From positions 16,862,001-16,926,000 of the forward strand of contig OX485806.1 of the NCBI GenBank assembly GCA_950295325.1: 64,000 nucleotides of DNA. The letters are read 5' to 3'. The translations under genes and the position numbers were made by a program. The notes beneath the pieces were generated by a model. It did not search any database. It was not told the origin of the DNA and worked only from the letters and a program-made list of their open reading frames with translations. The stretch is from Polytrichum commune. Taxonomy: Eukaryota; Streptophyta; Polytrichopsida; Polytrichales; Polytrichaceae. Shown here piece by piece: positions 10,881-22,669 of this stretch; position 1 is the stretch's first letter, and each line of letters opens with the position of its first letter.

Positions 10881-11560
10881 TTAAACGTAAAAGGGCATTG
10901 TATGGCCTTAAACATGCCGGTAGGATGTGGTACAAGCGTCTATTAAGAGATTTTTTAATAAATCAGTGTTTTAAGAATGATGAGGTTAGTCCATGCATTT
11001 TCATTAAACGGACTCACACAACACTAGTTATTGTGGCCGTATATGTTGATGACCTCAACATCATCAGCATGATTGACGCTATTCCTAAGATTGTTTCTCA
11101 ACTCAAAGGTGAATTTGAGATGAAAGATCTTGGCGAAACCACCTTCTGTCTTGGCCTACATGTTGAACACCTTGCACGAAGTATTTTCTACATTAGAGTT
11201 TGTATACTCAAAAGTTATTCAAGCATTTCCTAATGGATATGGCTCACCTACTAAGTTCCCCAATGGTGGTACGGTCATTGGATCTAAAGAATGATGAGTT
11301 TAGAACATGTGATGAGGGGAAGAAATGTTTGGGACCTGAGACTCCATATTTGGTAGCAATAAGTGCATTGATGTATTTGGCGAATTGCATCGGGCCTGAC
11401 ATTGCATTTGCCGCTAATTTATTGGCTAGATTTAGTGCTAAGCCAACAAAATGGAATTGGAATGGTGTCAAACATATCCTACAATACCTTAAGGGCACTA
11501 AAGATATAGATTGTTTTATAGAGTTGGAGAGGATAACAACATCAAAGGATACGTGAATGC
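10881..11560 (+). pseudogene. copia reverse transcriptase, C-terminal half
   Basis: Starts with RALYGLKHAGRMWY and carries the catalytic AVYVDDLN motif (YVDD) at about 11038-11058, then EFEMKDLGETTFCLGL. A frameshift near 11200-11230 moves the continuation (MAHLLSSPMVVRSLD, YLVAISALMYLANCIGPD) to another frame. The fold is well preserved but the gene is dead. Confidence 0.88.
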
Positions 11561-12044
11561 AGGTTACCTTTCTAATCCACATAAAGAAAAATCACAAACA
11601 TGTTATGTTTACCTTAGACAAGGAACAACAATATCTTGGAAATCAATGAAGCATAGCCTTACAACAACATCCTCAAACGGTTCAGAAATCATTGCCTTGC
11701 ACAAGGCTTCCCGCGAATGCGTTTGGTTGAGACTAGTAGATGGCTTCATCAAAGGTTCTTGTGGTTTTCCCAATGTTTTAGAATTTCCAACAGTGATCTA
11801 TGAAGATAATGCAGCCTGCATTGCTCAGATAAAGGCGGGCTACATCAAAAAAGACCGCATCAAATACATCTTACCAAGGTTTTTTTTCACTCATGATTTA
11901 TTGGTATCAGATATAAATGTGATGCAAGTTAGGTCTGTTGATAGCCTAGCAGACTTATTCACTCAGTCCTTACGAACAGTTAGGCATAGGCAAATTGTTC
12001 ATGGAATAGGGATGCGGAGGGTTTCATCCCTACTTGACATGTAA
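11511..12044 (+). pseudogene. copia RNase H
   Basis: Shows the YVNAGYLSNPHKEKSQT strand, ISWKSMKHSLTTTSSNGSE, the EIIALHKASRECVWLR helix, IYEDNAACIAQIKAGYIK and the terminal DLFTQSL / IGMRR. The first catalytic Asp of the usual YxDAGY motif is Asn here (YVNAGY). The domain joins the RT after another frameshift and ends about 140 bp before the 3' LTR. Confidence 0.88.
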
Positions 12045-12175
12045 ATAATCATGTCTAGACCCTTCCACTATTTTTTCCTTCACTCCTGATTATTTGCCTC
12101 AATTGTGAGCATTTTTATCACAGTAAGGTTTTTAACGAGGGAAGGCCACATGATGTCTAAACTAGACTCGTTGTA

Positions 12176-12186
12176 TCTAGGGGGAG
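12176..12186 (+). promoter_or_regulatory. Polypurine tract of the copia element
   Basis: Purine-rich 'tctagggggag' ends exactly at the base before the 3' LTR, the expected plus-strand priming site. Confidence 0.8.
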
Positions 12187-12522
12187 TATTATGACACTAC
12201 TGTCGATGACTAGGTGTCGATACACCCAACCTCGTCATCGTGGTATATATAAGATATTACGTTGTCGATGACGCCACATCATTGTAGGATGGCAACTAGG
12301 TGTCGGTATGGTGCCCCTTCATTGTAGAGGTATAAGATATTATCTACATGGCATCTCACCATCTTCAAAGGTGGAGATGATCAAAGACCTCAAATGGACA
12401 CTGAGGTTGAGAGAGAAGATAATAGAACTCTCAGTCTTGCTCTCTAGTTCTCAAGGATTATGCAATCTTGCTTGCATGATGTGCTTCTGATTTTGTATTC
12501 ATTTTATATTCATGTTATAACA
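12187..12522 (+). repeat. 3' LTR of the copia element
   Basis: 336 bp, TATTATGAC to TAACA, matching both parts of the split 5' LTR. A TATA-like 'gtatatataaga' lies near 12242. It is followed by the target-site copy CATAA (12523-12527). Confidence 0.92.
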
Positions 12523-12527
12523 CATAA

Positions 12528-14316
12528 TACATAATAATTTATTTTATTTGAACATGCCTATGTATTATAATACATAAATAATTTGAAAATAATGTGGACT
12601 TTCTCTTGGACAAGGGCGCTAGTCTATTGTCCGGTCTTCATCATACCTAATCATAATTTAAATCATCTACAAGTTTTTTTTTAAAGATAATATAGATTAT
12701 TTTGGCTTATAAGCCCTAACCCTAACTCACTTCCCAACTTCTGTTGGTGGCTTCTCTCCCACTTCTCTTATGAAACTCTTCAACCCCTCTTCAATAGTTG
12801 AAAGTTGTAGATTATTTGAAACATAATCAAGATTATATGTACGATAATGTGTACATAATCTATGACTTTGTGAAATGTTTGGACAAGCCCCCTGTAATTC
12901 TTTGTTTGAGTTGCCACCCAGGGATGAGCACCAAGAGAACACACAACATGGGTGTAGGATCATCACCTCTCATGTAGATGGCATTCAAAAGAACCCAACA
13001 ACATAACACACATAGCACATAGAGAGGAGATATGACAAATGCACTATGGCCAACAAGTAACAGACCACCAATGCTACCAAACAAGAGACAAGTGAGCATA
13101 AGTTGTGGCAAGCATGCACGCATGTTGCACCATGCAATACCAAAGACAAGCTCGGGGGGCTCACTGGCGAAAATCGTAGAACAACATGCGATAAAAAATA
13201 GGGTCCAATATATTCATTGTAGATAAAATTTGTAAAAAATGTACATGTAAAATAGGGGATTTTAAAACAATGAAACATGTTTACATGTAAAATACCATCA
13301 CATATAATATTTTCAGGCTTTTTACATGTAAAATACCATGACCTTATAATCTTTTCTGCAAGGTAAATTACCCCCCCCCCCAATAAATAGGTCCCGAACG
13401 CACGTGTATGCAAAATATAAGAGGGAGTGAACCCCCCGAGAAGACAAGGCAACCACCCCATACACCACCACCAATAGGAGCCATAGACATGCTTACTTCT
13501 CCACACCCACACTAATTCTCAACAAGACATATAACTTAACGTAAGTTACACCACACTTCACTCCTTCTTTTTTTATCGAATTAGTGCATGCTACTATTCG
13601 GAGTTACACAGTGCAATAATGTCCTACTTAGGAATTCAAATTTTACTAATGAAAGTTCAATATTAGGTTGTTCAGACATTAAAGAACATAAATGGCTTTT
13701 CTTGGTAAATTATTACATTTTCATTAAATGGTTAGAGTATTGTAACACATGCTAATTGGGATAATCGGTGTATTCATACCATCTGTGTAATGTCTTTTCA
13801 AATCAAATATTTTGAGGAGACATGAAACATTAGTACTATATTGTATCAGTTGTTACATGTGTAAAAGTATCACTCATCCTATTTTGGAGGGTATGCTAGG
13901 TTACATTGATGATTAACAACTTCACCAGATGTGTCACCTAATGACACTTGGTGTTCAAGTGCGCTTACTAATATCTTGGCATGAGTATGCTCAATGGAGT
14001 TTACGAGGTGTATGCCTATGTTACACAATAGTCTACAAGTCGACGAAAGTGTACACACGTGACACTTGCCATTAGTATGCTCAAGAAAATCTTCCTCTTG
14101 CATTCTAAAATGTAAACACATGACATGTACTATTTCTCCACTCGAAAATATCTTCCCCTTGCATACTAAAATGCAAGACTATCAACTAAAGTATCCAACA
14201 TGCTACCTTGAATGTCATAATGTAGATATTTTTTGCACTAAAAGAAATTACTTATGTTGATGAATGGAATCACATTGGCATTTAGCGGGCGTGACACTTT
14301 GAGACCTCTAAGCACA
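12528..14316. other. Intergenic, short repeats only
   Basis: No gene recognised. 13235-13345 has several copies of 'acatgtaaaata'. 13371-13381 is a C homopolymer. 14070-14180 has a short direct repeat ('cttgcattctaaaatg' / 'cttgcatactaaaatg'). A 175-codon minus-strand frame at 12985-13512 is low-complexity and matches nothing I know. Confidence 0.5.
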
Positions 14317-15070
14317 TAAGGCAGAGGGTGCTAAAACCAACACCCCACCCAAAACCAACACTTATAAACACCTCCCAATCACCAACACTCTACTATCTTG
14401 AAGTGTTCCACATGGTGTAGGAGTGTATGGGCGCACAGAGTGACGCTTTTAGGTGCCATTAGTGGCGCCACCTCATAGCAACCTCCACTACCTCCACTAC
14501 CTTCATGTAAGGGTAGGTAATGGGCTCCACTCTATATCGGGTTGGATTTAAGGTGGGTTTAGGGTGGCTTGTCAATGCATGTTCTAGCCATTCTATACAG
14601 TGCAAGGGGGGGGGGGGCCGAGGGTATAGGCATTATATTCACAAAGTCACAGAGGGAGGCCCACAAAGCACAAAGGGGGTTGATACCCATGATGCAAGGT
14701 GATGGTTTTGCAAGCGAACTAGGTGGGATCATGGAGGTGGTCATGTGGCTTTGTGCACCCTTACTAGTTGGCCTTAGATCTAGCTTGGGTCTAGTACCCA
14801 ACTATGTTGTGTTGGTTCTAGGCAATGAAGGTGGGGGTTCTCATCATATCCAAGGTCGTCATACATGGGGCCTATATATTGGTTTAAGGAAGCTAGTGGT
14901 TTTGACTTTGAATATTCATCAAATATCTAATTGAGGCTAAAATTTTATTTTCTTTCTTTATACCTATGTTTAAAAAAAAGGCTATTATGAACATATAATT
15001 TTTATATCAACCATGTTCCCATATGTATGTGCAATAACTTAAAGTGTTGGTTTAAGCACCCTCTACCTTA
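14317..15070. mobile_element. MITE-like element, ends TAAGG.AGAGGGTGCT
   Basis: The left end (taaggcagagggtgctaaaa, then ccaacacc) is inverted at 15042-15070 (agtgttggtttaagcaccct, then ctacctta). The element is 754 bp, non-coding, with a G homopolymer near 14606. The same ends bound a smaller element at 61937-62239, and a single end is present at about 103-122. No target-site duplication could be fixed. Confidence 0.6.
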
Positions 15071-15573
15071 GTTTAGGCCCTTTGCAAATAATCTACGTGA
15101 CATTGAATACCATAAACAGAGGAGACCTTTGTGAAGTAATATTAATTACATCAACAATCTGAGAGATAACATCATCTTCACTAAATGCCACATTACATAG
15201 AATCATTTGCATGTCAAGTATGAGGCTCTATTGTGGGCACTTCCAAGTGATATGGGCAGTATTCTTTGAGAGTTGGACAAGAGTTGGAGCCACGTGTGTG
15301 GCAAACTACCCCTTATATAAAATTCCATGATCAAAAAGTATATTTTATATATAAAAGCCATAGATTACAAAATAGTCTCATGTATGTATATGGCCACTTT
15401 GAGATGATAGAGTAAATTGTCTCAATCATGTATACAAAATATAAGCAATTGGAAAAAAAGGTTGTCATTCTTTGGATGCATACTTATAAATAACTATAAT
15501 TCAAGGTGTGGTAAGTAGCAATAATCTTGCATTGTGGTGGTGTCAGTGGTTGCTTCAAGTATAATTCATGTTC

Positions 15574-16060
15574 TTATATGAGAAATTCCTTGAGGTGGAG
15601 GTAATTCAATTTCTTCCCCAAGAGATGGAAAGAGTTCCACTCTTTAGCAAGAAAAGCCTCCTTGATATCATCAAGGATGATGTTTGATGTTGGATGGGCA
15701 TGAGTTTCCCAATGAAATAGACCCCATGATGCCTTCCACATTGTTGTCAATTTGTGACAAGTTTTAGCCCCTTGTTCAACAAGGTGTTTAGAGAAAGATG
15801 TTGTTTGACTAACTATCCAAGAGGGTAGGTGGGCAAGCCATTGTTGAAAGCTCATAGTTACCTTGAGAAACATATAATTCCATGGGAAATTCTCCAAATG
15901 CAGGTAACATAATATGATGGGTTGTTGTCACCAAAAAGCCTCCACCCTTCAATTTCGTCCTAGCCCGAATGGAGAAGTTTATAATGACATGTAGAGATTT
16001 CTCTCTTTGTAACACAATGTATGATTCCAATCTATCGTTGGAATATACGCAACTTAGCCA
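15574..16060 (-). pseudogene. LINE ORF2 fragment (region after the RT), degenerate
   Basis: Minus-strand frames read GGGFLVTTTHH, then WLAHLPSWIVSQTTSF, KHLVEQGAKTCHKL, MWKASWGLFHWETH and IKEAFLAKEWNSFHLL. This resembles the stretch between RT and zinc-binding region of plant LINEs, but the match is loose. It lies downstream, in minus-strand sense, of the RT fragment at 17210-18132 and may be the same element. Confidence 0.4.
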
Positions 16061-16094
16061 AGTCTATACTATGTCTTCTTACACTTCTTAATCT

Positions 16095-16557
16095 CGAAGT
16101 TTGGAAGTTTGGAAGTTTGGAAGTTTGGACATAGTCTCGGTTTTTTGGCTTTCAAAAATTCATATGAAGTCCAAAAAATGAATTCTTGGTATCCATGGAT
16201 AGGTAATGAAGTTCTCTGCATGAATATGCAATAATATTTCTACTGCCACAAAGTATATGGTCGCAATTCTACGCTGTTCCCTTTGAACCTACACTTTTTC
16301 ACTAGTTTTTGGAAGTTTGGACATAGTCTCGGTTTTTTGGCTCTCAAAAATTCATATGAAGTCCAAAAAATGAGTTTTTGGTATCCATGGATAGGTAATG
16401 AAGTCCTCTACATGAATATGCAATAATATTTCTACTGCCACAAAGTATATGGTCTCAATTCTACGCTGTTCCCTTTGAACCTACACTTTTTCACTAGTTT
16501 TTGGAAGTTGGGACATAGTCTCGGTTTTTTGGCTCTCAAAAATTCATATGAAGTCCA
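16095..16557. repeat. 192-bp tandem repeat, about 2.4 copies
   Basis: 'atagtctcggttttttggct' occurs at 16131, 16323 and 16515, exactly 192 bp apart. Copies are nearly identical, so the duplication is recent compared with its surroundings. A short (gaagtttg)n run leads into the first copy. Confidence 0.93.
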
Positions 16558-16569
16558 ACAAAACTAAAT

Positions 16570-17203
16570 GCTCCAATAAGAGACTTTGCGCATCCGCATA
16601 AGTATAAGGCTAATCAATGTAAATCCAAGTATTCAAACAAAGCCATAAATTGAACTTTAAATCATTCACGCCCAACTATTACTAACAAGAGGTCAAGCCC
16701 TCTTCAAGGCCAACTAGCCTTGACTCCTAACCTTACATCCATGCACACAGACGTGCTCCTATCTTGCTTCCCACGCACCCACACTTATAACACGTGGAGT
16801 GCCAAGGAGCACGAAAGAAAGAGAGGATGAGTGAGGGAAGAATGAGGGATTATATAGTGAGTTTGAGGGGATGAGCACCCTCAAGGCTCACGATAAGCCC
16901 TCGAGATTTCCTCCTACTTTGTAGGCTCTTATCCTATCTCCTAAGCCTTCCTTCCTCAAATGATCAACAAAAATTCTAATTCAAATATTTAACTAACATT
17001 GGCTTTCTACCTACCACACTTTACCAAGGTTTGTCCTTCTCCTACTTAAATCCACTCCACAAAAGCCTAATGATTCAAACTAAGCTTTCTTCAAGCTTCA
17101 CTTTTTTTATATTTTTGTGAATAATCATAAATCACCAAAACACCACTTGTAATGTTTTACAAGTGTTAACAACCAATGTGGACATCAATTTTGGGCTCAC
17201 AGT
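16570..17203 (+). mobile_element. LTR fragment related to the 5338-6878 solo LTR
   Basis: Shares 'tctcctacttagtaggacct'-like sequence (about 16908), 'cttatcctatctcctaa' and the terminal TTTTGGGCTCACA with the solo LTR. The left end was not found, so it is truncated or the 192-bp array replaced it. It abuts the LINE fragment that begins near 17210. Confidence 0.55.
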
Positions 17204-17209
17204 TGCTAA

Positions 17210-18132
17210 AAAAACACTTTGATGTGAAACATCATATGTATCTTCATGCCCTTCTCGAAAACCTTCCAATGAGAGTGTTTTCAAGTCACCTCCCCAAATT
17301 CAGTGCTATGTGAAAGTTGGGAACACCAAAGCCTTGAATAGATGTGCTTTGAGTTCCCAACATGTGACTTCAACTATTACTTCTTACCTTAGGGTGCCCA
17401 TCAAGACTTTCATGCCTGCAATTCTTCACTTTTTACGTGATGGTTCATAGTGGTCGTGTGTGTAGGAACCAATCCCAAGGCATTTACATTCATGGGTTAT
17501 CTCAATTTGGTCTTTGCCTTGGTGGAATGTTTCTTGGTTAAATTTCCTTTTGTTGCGACCAAAAGTTCATGATTTTGGACTTAGATAAATTGACATGAAG
17601 ACTAGAAGAAGTGAAAAACTTAGATAGTTTGTTCAAAATTTTGTAAGCATGATTTTGATTTAGAGAGCAAAACAACATTGTTAGCATAGAGAAGAATGGC
17701 AACCGCCGTATTGAATAAACACGAAAAATCTCCAACGGTGTCATCCAAATATGTTTCAAGTTCATCAATGTATAAGTTGAATAGTGTGGGGGAGAGGGAC
17801 TCCTTATTTAACACTAATGTCGGACACAAGTTCGGCAAGTGTACACCTGTTGATTTGTATTTTTGCATAGAATGTGGTATACATTGCTTTTACATCTTGT
17901 TGTAAATGTATTGTTATGCCTAATTGCTAGGGCGTTCCCAAAGCTTGTCATGTAAAACCATGTCGAAAGTTTTTTTGAAATCAACAAAACAGGAATAAAG
18001 ACATTGACTTGCAAATACTTTTTGTTTAATTAAAGTACGTAATGTAAGGATGTGGTCCAAAGTAGATCTACCTTCCCTAAAACATGCTTGTCCTCTTGCT
18101 CTAATACACAAAACTATCATCTCAAGCATCAC
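17210..18132 (-). pseudogene. LINE-type (non-LTR) reverse transcriptase, broken
   Basis: Minus-strand frames in order: QACFREGRSTLDHILTLRTL, CLYSCFVDFKKTFDMVLHDK (RT motif A region), LSPTLFNLYIDELE, AILLYANNVVLLSKS (the active-site motif, normally YADD, is YANN here), NLSKSKI, and near 17290 LFKALVFPTFTYSTEFGEV. Order and spacing fit a plant LINE ORF2. Several frameshifts and the loss of both catalytic Asp residues make it dead. Confidence 0.82.
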
Positions 18133-18880
18133 AATTTGCTACATTAAATGTCATAGTTTAAATATTAAACTTTTACAGCAAAACGTTACTTATGTTCACA
18201 ATTAGTATCATGCTAACAATTAGCATATGTGAAACTTTACAACTAAGCTACGCATGTAATTTAGAATGTTTGCCAATGGTGTGCGTGACACTAAATATCA
18301 CGAATGGCATAGTGACCACTAACCATGATCATCATTAATTAACATCTCTCATTGGTCAAGAAATGAGTGGCACTCCCAATTCATTTAACACAAAGGTAAT
18401 TAAAAATGGAACTCACCATGGGTGAGCATGCCAAAAAATGGATAAGAAAATAACATGAACTTGAAATTTGTCAATAAATAGGATAATGTTTTTCAGAGAT
18501 GGAGTAGAGGAATGACAAGGAATGCAAGTTGTTTCGTCATTTTATTCCATGCAAATAATTAGTTACGTTTTTCCAAAGAGGCACGTAAGTCGAACTCCCT
18601 ACTTGTATAGTAGAGTCTCCATGTTGAGCATCAAAATGTCCTACTCTACATACAAATGCACAGAAAATGGTTAACTTAATGGCACTCAAGTATGATCACA
18701 AGTGGTGTGATCCAACACCTATTCGGCCAATCACTTCATCCTTTTTCAGGCCAGTACTCTTACATTTATCCATTTTGGATCCACACGAGAATCATTCTAC
18801 CTTGAATATGGTGCACTAGAAGTGGTCATTCATTGTTTTTGGTATTTTTACCTTAGGGGTCCGATTAAGAAAACGAGCAA
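18133..18880. other. Intergenic, nothing recognised
   Basis: No reading frame or repeat that I could assign. Confidence 0.4.
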
Positions 18881-19358
18881 CTTAAGACCTATGTCCGGGA
18901 AGAACCGGCGGTTAGTTACAGATGAACCAGTTGAGTTTGAGAAATGACCGGTTGAAGTTGGAGACTTCAGGAGAATTAGTGACCATTTTAGAGGAATCTA
19001 TAGAATATACCTCAAACGAATAAAACAAAACCGGAAGATGTCAACATGTAACTAGCTGGATTTAGAATCACTAGGATCTTCACTGACTATGCCCAAAAAC
19101 TTCCCGGGCACCAATGATCAGGGAGATTTTTGGGCATAATCGGTTGAGATCCTAGTGTTTGCAAATCCAACGGGTTACATGTTGACATCCTTCGGTTTTC
19201 TTTTTTATAAAATTGGGGTATATTCTATAAATTCCTCCAAAATGATCGGTAAATTTCTTGCAGTCTTGAACTTCAACCGGTTATTTCTCAAACTCAACCG
19301 GTTCATCTGTAACGAACTGCCGGTTCACCCCAATCATAGCCGGGCACTGCTTAAGACC
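18881..19358. mobile_element. Palindromic (foldback) element with 9-bp direct repeat
   Basis: 18890-19115 is repeated as its reverse complement at 19118-19349 ('gttgagtttgagaaatgacc' against 'ggttatttctcaaactcaac', 'cttcccgggca' against 'tagccgggcac'). The arms are about 225 bp with almost no loop. CTTAAGACC flanks both sides (18881-18889 and 19350-19358), consistent with an 8-9 bp target-site duplication as in hAT or Mutator-like elements. Single-arm relatives occur at 3805, 31377 and 31632. No coding capacity. Confidence 0.8.
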
Positions 19359-20570
19359 CATCTACCTTAACCCTTAAAGGACATATGCTTTCCCGATACC
19401 ACACCCAAAATTTGTTTTAAAATTCATTTTAAGCATGATTAACCAATTAATTTACATAGGCTCTATTCTAAAGAAGTATAGATCTTGCTAAGGTGCTCGA
19501 TTTGGCATTCTAAAAACCCCATTTGGTGCAATTGAGTAGAAGTTTTGAACAAGATTCTCCCAAAATAATACCAAGCCCGTGGGGCTTGCATTGTCGTTTA
19601 AGGGTTAACTCAAATAACTTGAACACGGTCGCCATTGTATAAGATAGTAGTAACAGCATAATCGTACCTAATTTTGTGGAGACTCATTATACCATGTCCT
19701 GTAGAATGTACTGTAGGTGGCGCCTACCTTTTTACACTGCCCATTATATAACTGTGATCGATCGCATTCTACCAAACAATTAGCTAGGCATCGCACTTTA
19801 ATAATGTGTCAAATAATGGTTAAGGAAATTCATTAATTGCAGCAACTACAATGACACTTTCCACTCCTACATTATAAATACTAAGAAAGTCACTGTAACT
19901 AGCTTAGCTACTAGGGCCAGTGAGCGCATATCGAATTTTCATGACCCTCAATGGGTCCGGATGGCCAGTGAGTGGGTGTGTGCAACTTGCATTGAGAGCT
20001 CTGACAGTGAGTCATGATCCAATTCCTCGTCATGGCTTCACAATAGGATCGTTAGGTGAATCTGAAGCTTGGTTACAATTAGTGCGGGTGTGGTATATAT
20101 GGTTTCAATAATGAGCATCATTTGAGATGATAGCAAAGAACTTAGTATAAGCCAAGGGCATCAAAATTGTAATACCAATCAAATAATCGATCTTATATGA
20201 ATGCCAAAAAACATGCAAGGTTCATGGGACTCGAAACAAAGGCTCGAAAGAGTGGGGGAGGAGTTAGGACTCGATCTCTAGGGCACACGTAGTGCAACCA
20301 ACAGCCACAAGGAGGATTAACGAAGCCAACTTTAGGCGTTCGAATGTTCCATATGATTGTGGAATTTGACTTATAATAGAGGAGCTCGTTGTGACCTCAC
20401 ATCAAACTTTGCATGTCATAATCAAAGATAGCCTCCCTCTTCGAATCCTGATGGGGTTTTTACCACACGATTCTAGCATATTCTATCAAGGAGCCCTTGC
20501 CCAGATGGTTTGTTGTTGTACTTTCTTCTCATCCTATCTAATTTTGTTAAGGGTGGGATCATTCCACTCA
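19359..20570. other. Intergenic, nothing recognised
   Basis: No family-like reading frame on either strand and no obvious repeat structure. Confidence 0.4.
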
Positions 20571-20572
20571 AT

Positions 20573-20881
20573 CTAGAGAGTCCAAAGTGTGATACCTTTG
20601 AGGACAAGCCAATTTGGCATACTTACTAAGAGAGGCTGACATTTTTTCCTCAAAATGTCATGTAGCCAGTCCAACGCTCTCCATGGTCCTTTGTGATTAG
20701 CCGTAGCCTTCGTGCTACTCACAACACCGTTTGAGAAACCCCATGTTCTTCTTGCAATTATTCTACAATACCATAATCTATGTGCAAAGGTTTCTAGAAT
20801 ATCAAGTGCACACAATTTATGACATTTGTCGTCAACACCCTCAATGAATCTCACACGCCATGGCTTGATAGTCACTGCCAT
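20573..20881 (-). pseudogene. LINE zinc-binding (zf-RVT-like) fragment
   Basis: A 102-codon open frame reads PWRVRFIEGVDDKCHKLC, then ETFAHRLWYCRIIARRTWGF. The C..C......H....C layout followed by ..ARR.W.F is the zinc-binding region found after the RT in many plant LINEs. Nothing of the RT is adjacent, so it is an isolated fragment. Confidence 0.65.
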
Positions 20882-20959
20882 ATGCCAAAGAGCCTAGATG
20901 AAAAGTTAATCCTGCTTCATGACGGAGTTATGAAACTTGGGGTTATGTAAGATATGTGG

Positions 20960-21180
20960 GCCTTATATGATCATTCTTCTTTATTGGACACTCATATTCC
21001 ATAGTATATTATGGCACAGACTTGTAGTGAATAGACACCAACAAGACACATTTTACAGTGAGATTGGACCATATGCTCATACTATAGACATCAATATAGT
21101 TTCAATAATGAACACGATCGGGAGAGCCTATGTTATCCTTCAAATGAATCAACGAATCTTTACTTCTCTAATTGCATGTT
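20960..21180 (+). repeat. DR1 dispersed repeat copy, diverged
   Basis: Contains 'gagattggaccatatgctca', 'ttcaataatgaacacgatcg' and 'ggagagcctatgttatcctt', the DR1 middle section. Confidence 0.5.
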
Positions 21181-21229
21181 TCACAATAATGGATGAGACA
21201 ATTCCCAAACCTGTGATGTAAGAATTTAA

Positions 21230-22660
21230 ATGTGTGGGAATTGAAAGTCCCCATGGGCCACACTAGGGTCACAAAAGCTAGTATATACTAAAGAGGTTGA
21301 GGGCTCAATGATTGAGACAAGCTTGAAGGAGAACCCCTTACTTGTGCCACTTGAGTCTGGGTTGAGTCCACTTTCCACTTGAGCTTTCATTTTTTTATTT
21401 TTTATTTTTTTGGGGGGGGGGGGGGGGGTCCTTACAACCTTGAGATGACATCTTGATGGATCCCATGTGAAATGTCTATGATAAGCTCCCAGCCAAATTT
21501 CAAGCTACTAATGGAAGGATCATGGAAGTCATTTTGGAATGTCAAGAGCTCAAACTCTTGTATTATATGTTCCAAGTGAATGGTTTGCAGGGGTTTTTTT
21601 GACTTGTTGGGTGTAAGCATGGTAAAGTGGACCAAAAAAAGGTTGTAGAATATTAGAACTATCAGTTTTTTGGGTCAACTGGTTAGAAGTAGTAGCAATA
21701 TGTTGTTTTAATTGGAGTTCTTTTCACCGCACCTTCTATTGTTGTGTTGAATATTCATATTGCGAATGTCAAGATGAGATCTTCAAAACTTATCATTGAA
21801 TTAATGCTAAAAGAAATTGATTGAATTTGGTTCCAGATGTAAATCTCGTGACTTAAATACTTTCAAGTTGGAAAAAAAATTCATATTCTTCAAATTAATT
21901 TAAACTTGACATCATAAAAAATTAGAAGATCATTAATTTATTGAAAATTTATTGTATCTTAAAAAAATTTAGAAAATTACTTGTTCAATATCACCCACTT
22001 CCACACCATGTCTCCTAAAATGTGTATATTTTTTTTAGAAATTATGGTTTTCAACATGAATTTCTTGGTTTTTTGAATAATTTTTCTAATATTTGATTTT
22101 TAAAATCACAAAACTCAAAGATAGTAAATAGTTTTGAATCAATTTCATTAAAACCTTTGCAGGGAACTAGAGTTGTTTGTTTACCGTGCTTCCACCATGT
22201 TGTGAATTCTCTTTTGTTTAGTATCATTCTCCCCTTGTTATCTCACTTTGAGCACGACTTATTTCATTTAGTCAAACTATTGAGAGCTTGACCAATTTTC
22301 AGGATTAAGTCAATTGTTTGAGCTTTGGATGTGATTGCAAGACCATTTACATGGGTGAACTTGTTGCTTTGTAAGGTTTGTGTACGGCTTTGTTGTGGTG
22401 GGCAATTCAATGGCTTTTTATGTGTTGGTTTTCACATGCAGATAGAAGGTGTGGTCATGTGTCTTAGGCATTTATGAGGCATAATGTATAGTTGGGGTTG
22501 GGATGTGTGAGAGGCCAAAAGATGTTTTTTCTATGATAATCCATGTATTGTTCATAGTGAAATTTTAGGGTTTGTGCAATTTGGGCATTGCATATGTTTG
22601 GGGCCTTCCAAAACTAGTTGGATAATTATTTATTGATCTGGTCATTTGATAGCCATTGTT
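21230..22660. other. Intergenic; G homopolymer and AT-rich DNA
   Basis: An uninterrupted G run of about 17 bases lies at 21411-21428. 21770-22160 is strongly AT-rich. No gene was recognised. Confidence 0.5.
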
Positions 22661-22669
22661 AACGTCTAT

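Larger units (their letters stand above)
5109..12522 (+). mobile_element. Ty1/copia LTR retrotransposon, full length but decayed and nested
   Basis: LTRs at 5109-5337 plus 6884-6989 (335 bp after removing an insertion) and at 12187-12522 (336 bp) start TATTATGAC and end TAACA. The 5-bp flanks 5104-5108 and 12523-12527 are both CATAA, a target-site duplication. Internal order is gag, gag-pre-integrase, integrase, reverse transcriptase, RNase H, which is the copia order. A purine-rich polypurine tract (12176-12186) lies directly before the 3' LTR. Every coding domain has stops or frameshifts. By eye the LTRs differ at about one position in ten, so the insertion is old. The usual tRNA-Met primer-binding motif was not seen after the 5' LTR. 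Confidence 0.92.

Noticed and set aside
11244-11582. 112-codon minus-strand frame
   Set aside because: Antisense shadow of the copia reverse transcriptase.
12713-12726. Telomere-like ccctaaccctaac
   Set aside because: Only two units; too short for an interstitial telomeric array.
12985-13512. 175-codon minus-strand open frame
   Set aside because: Rich in Cys, Trp and hydrophobics from repeated 'acatgtaaaata' words and a C homopolymer; no domain, no start context and no neighbour support.
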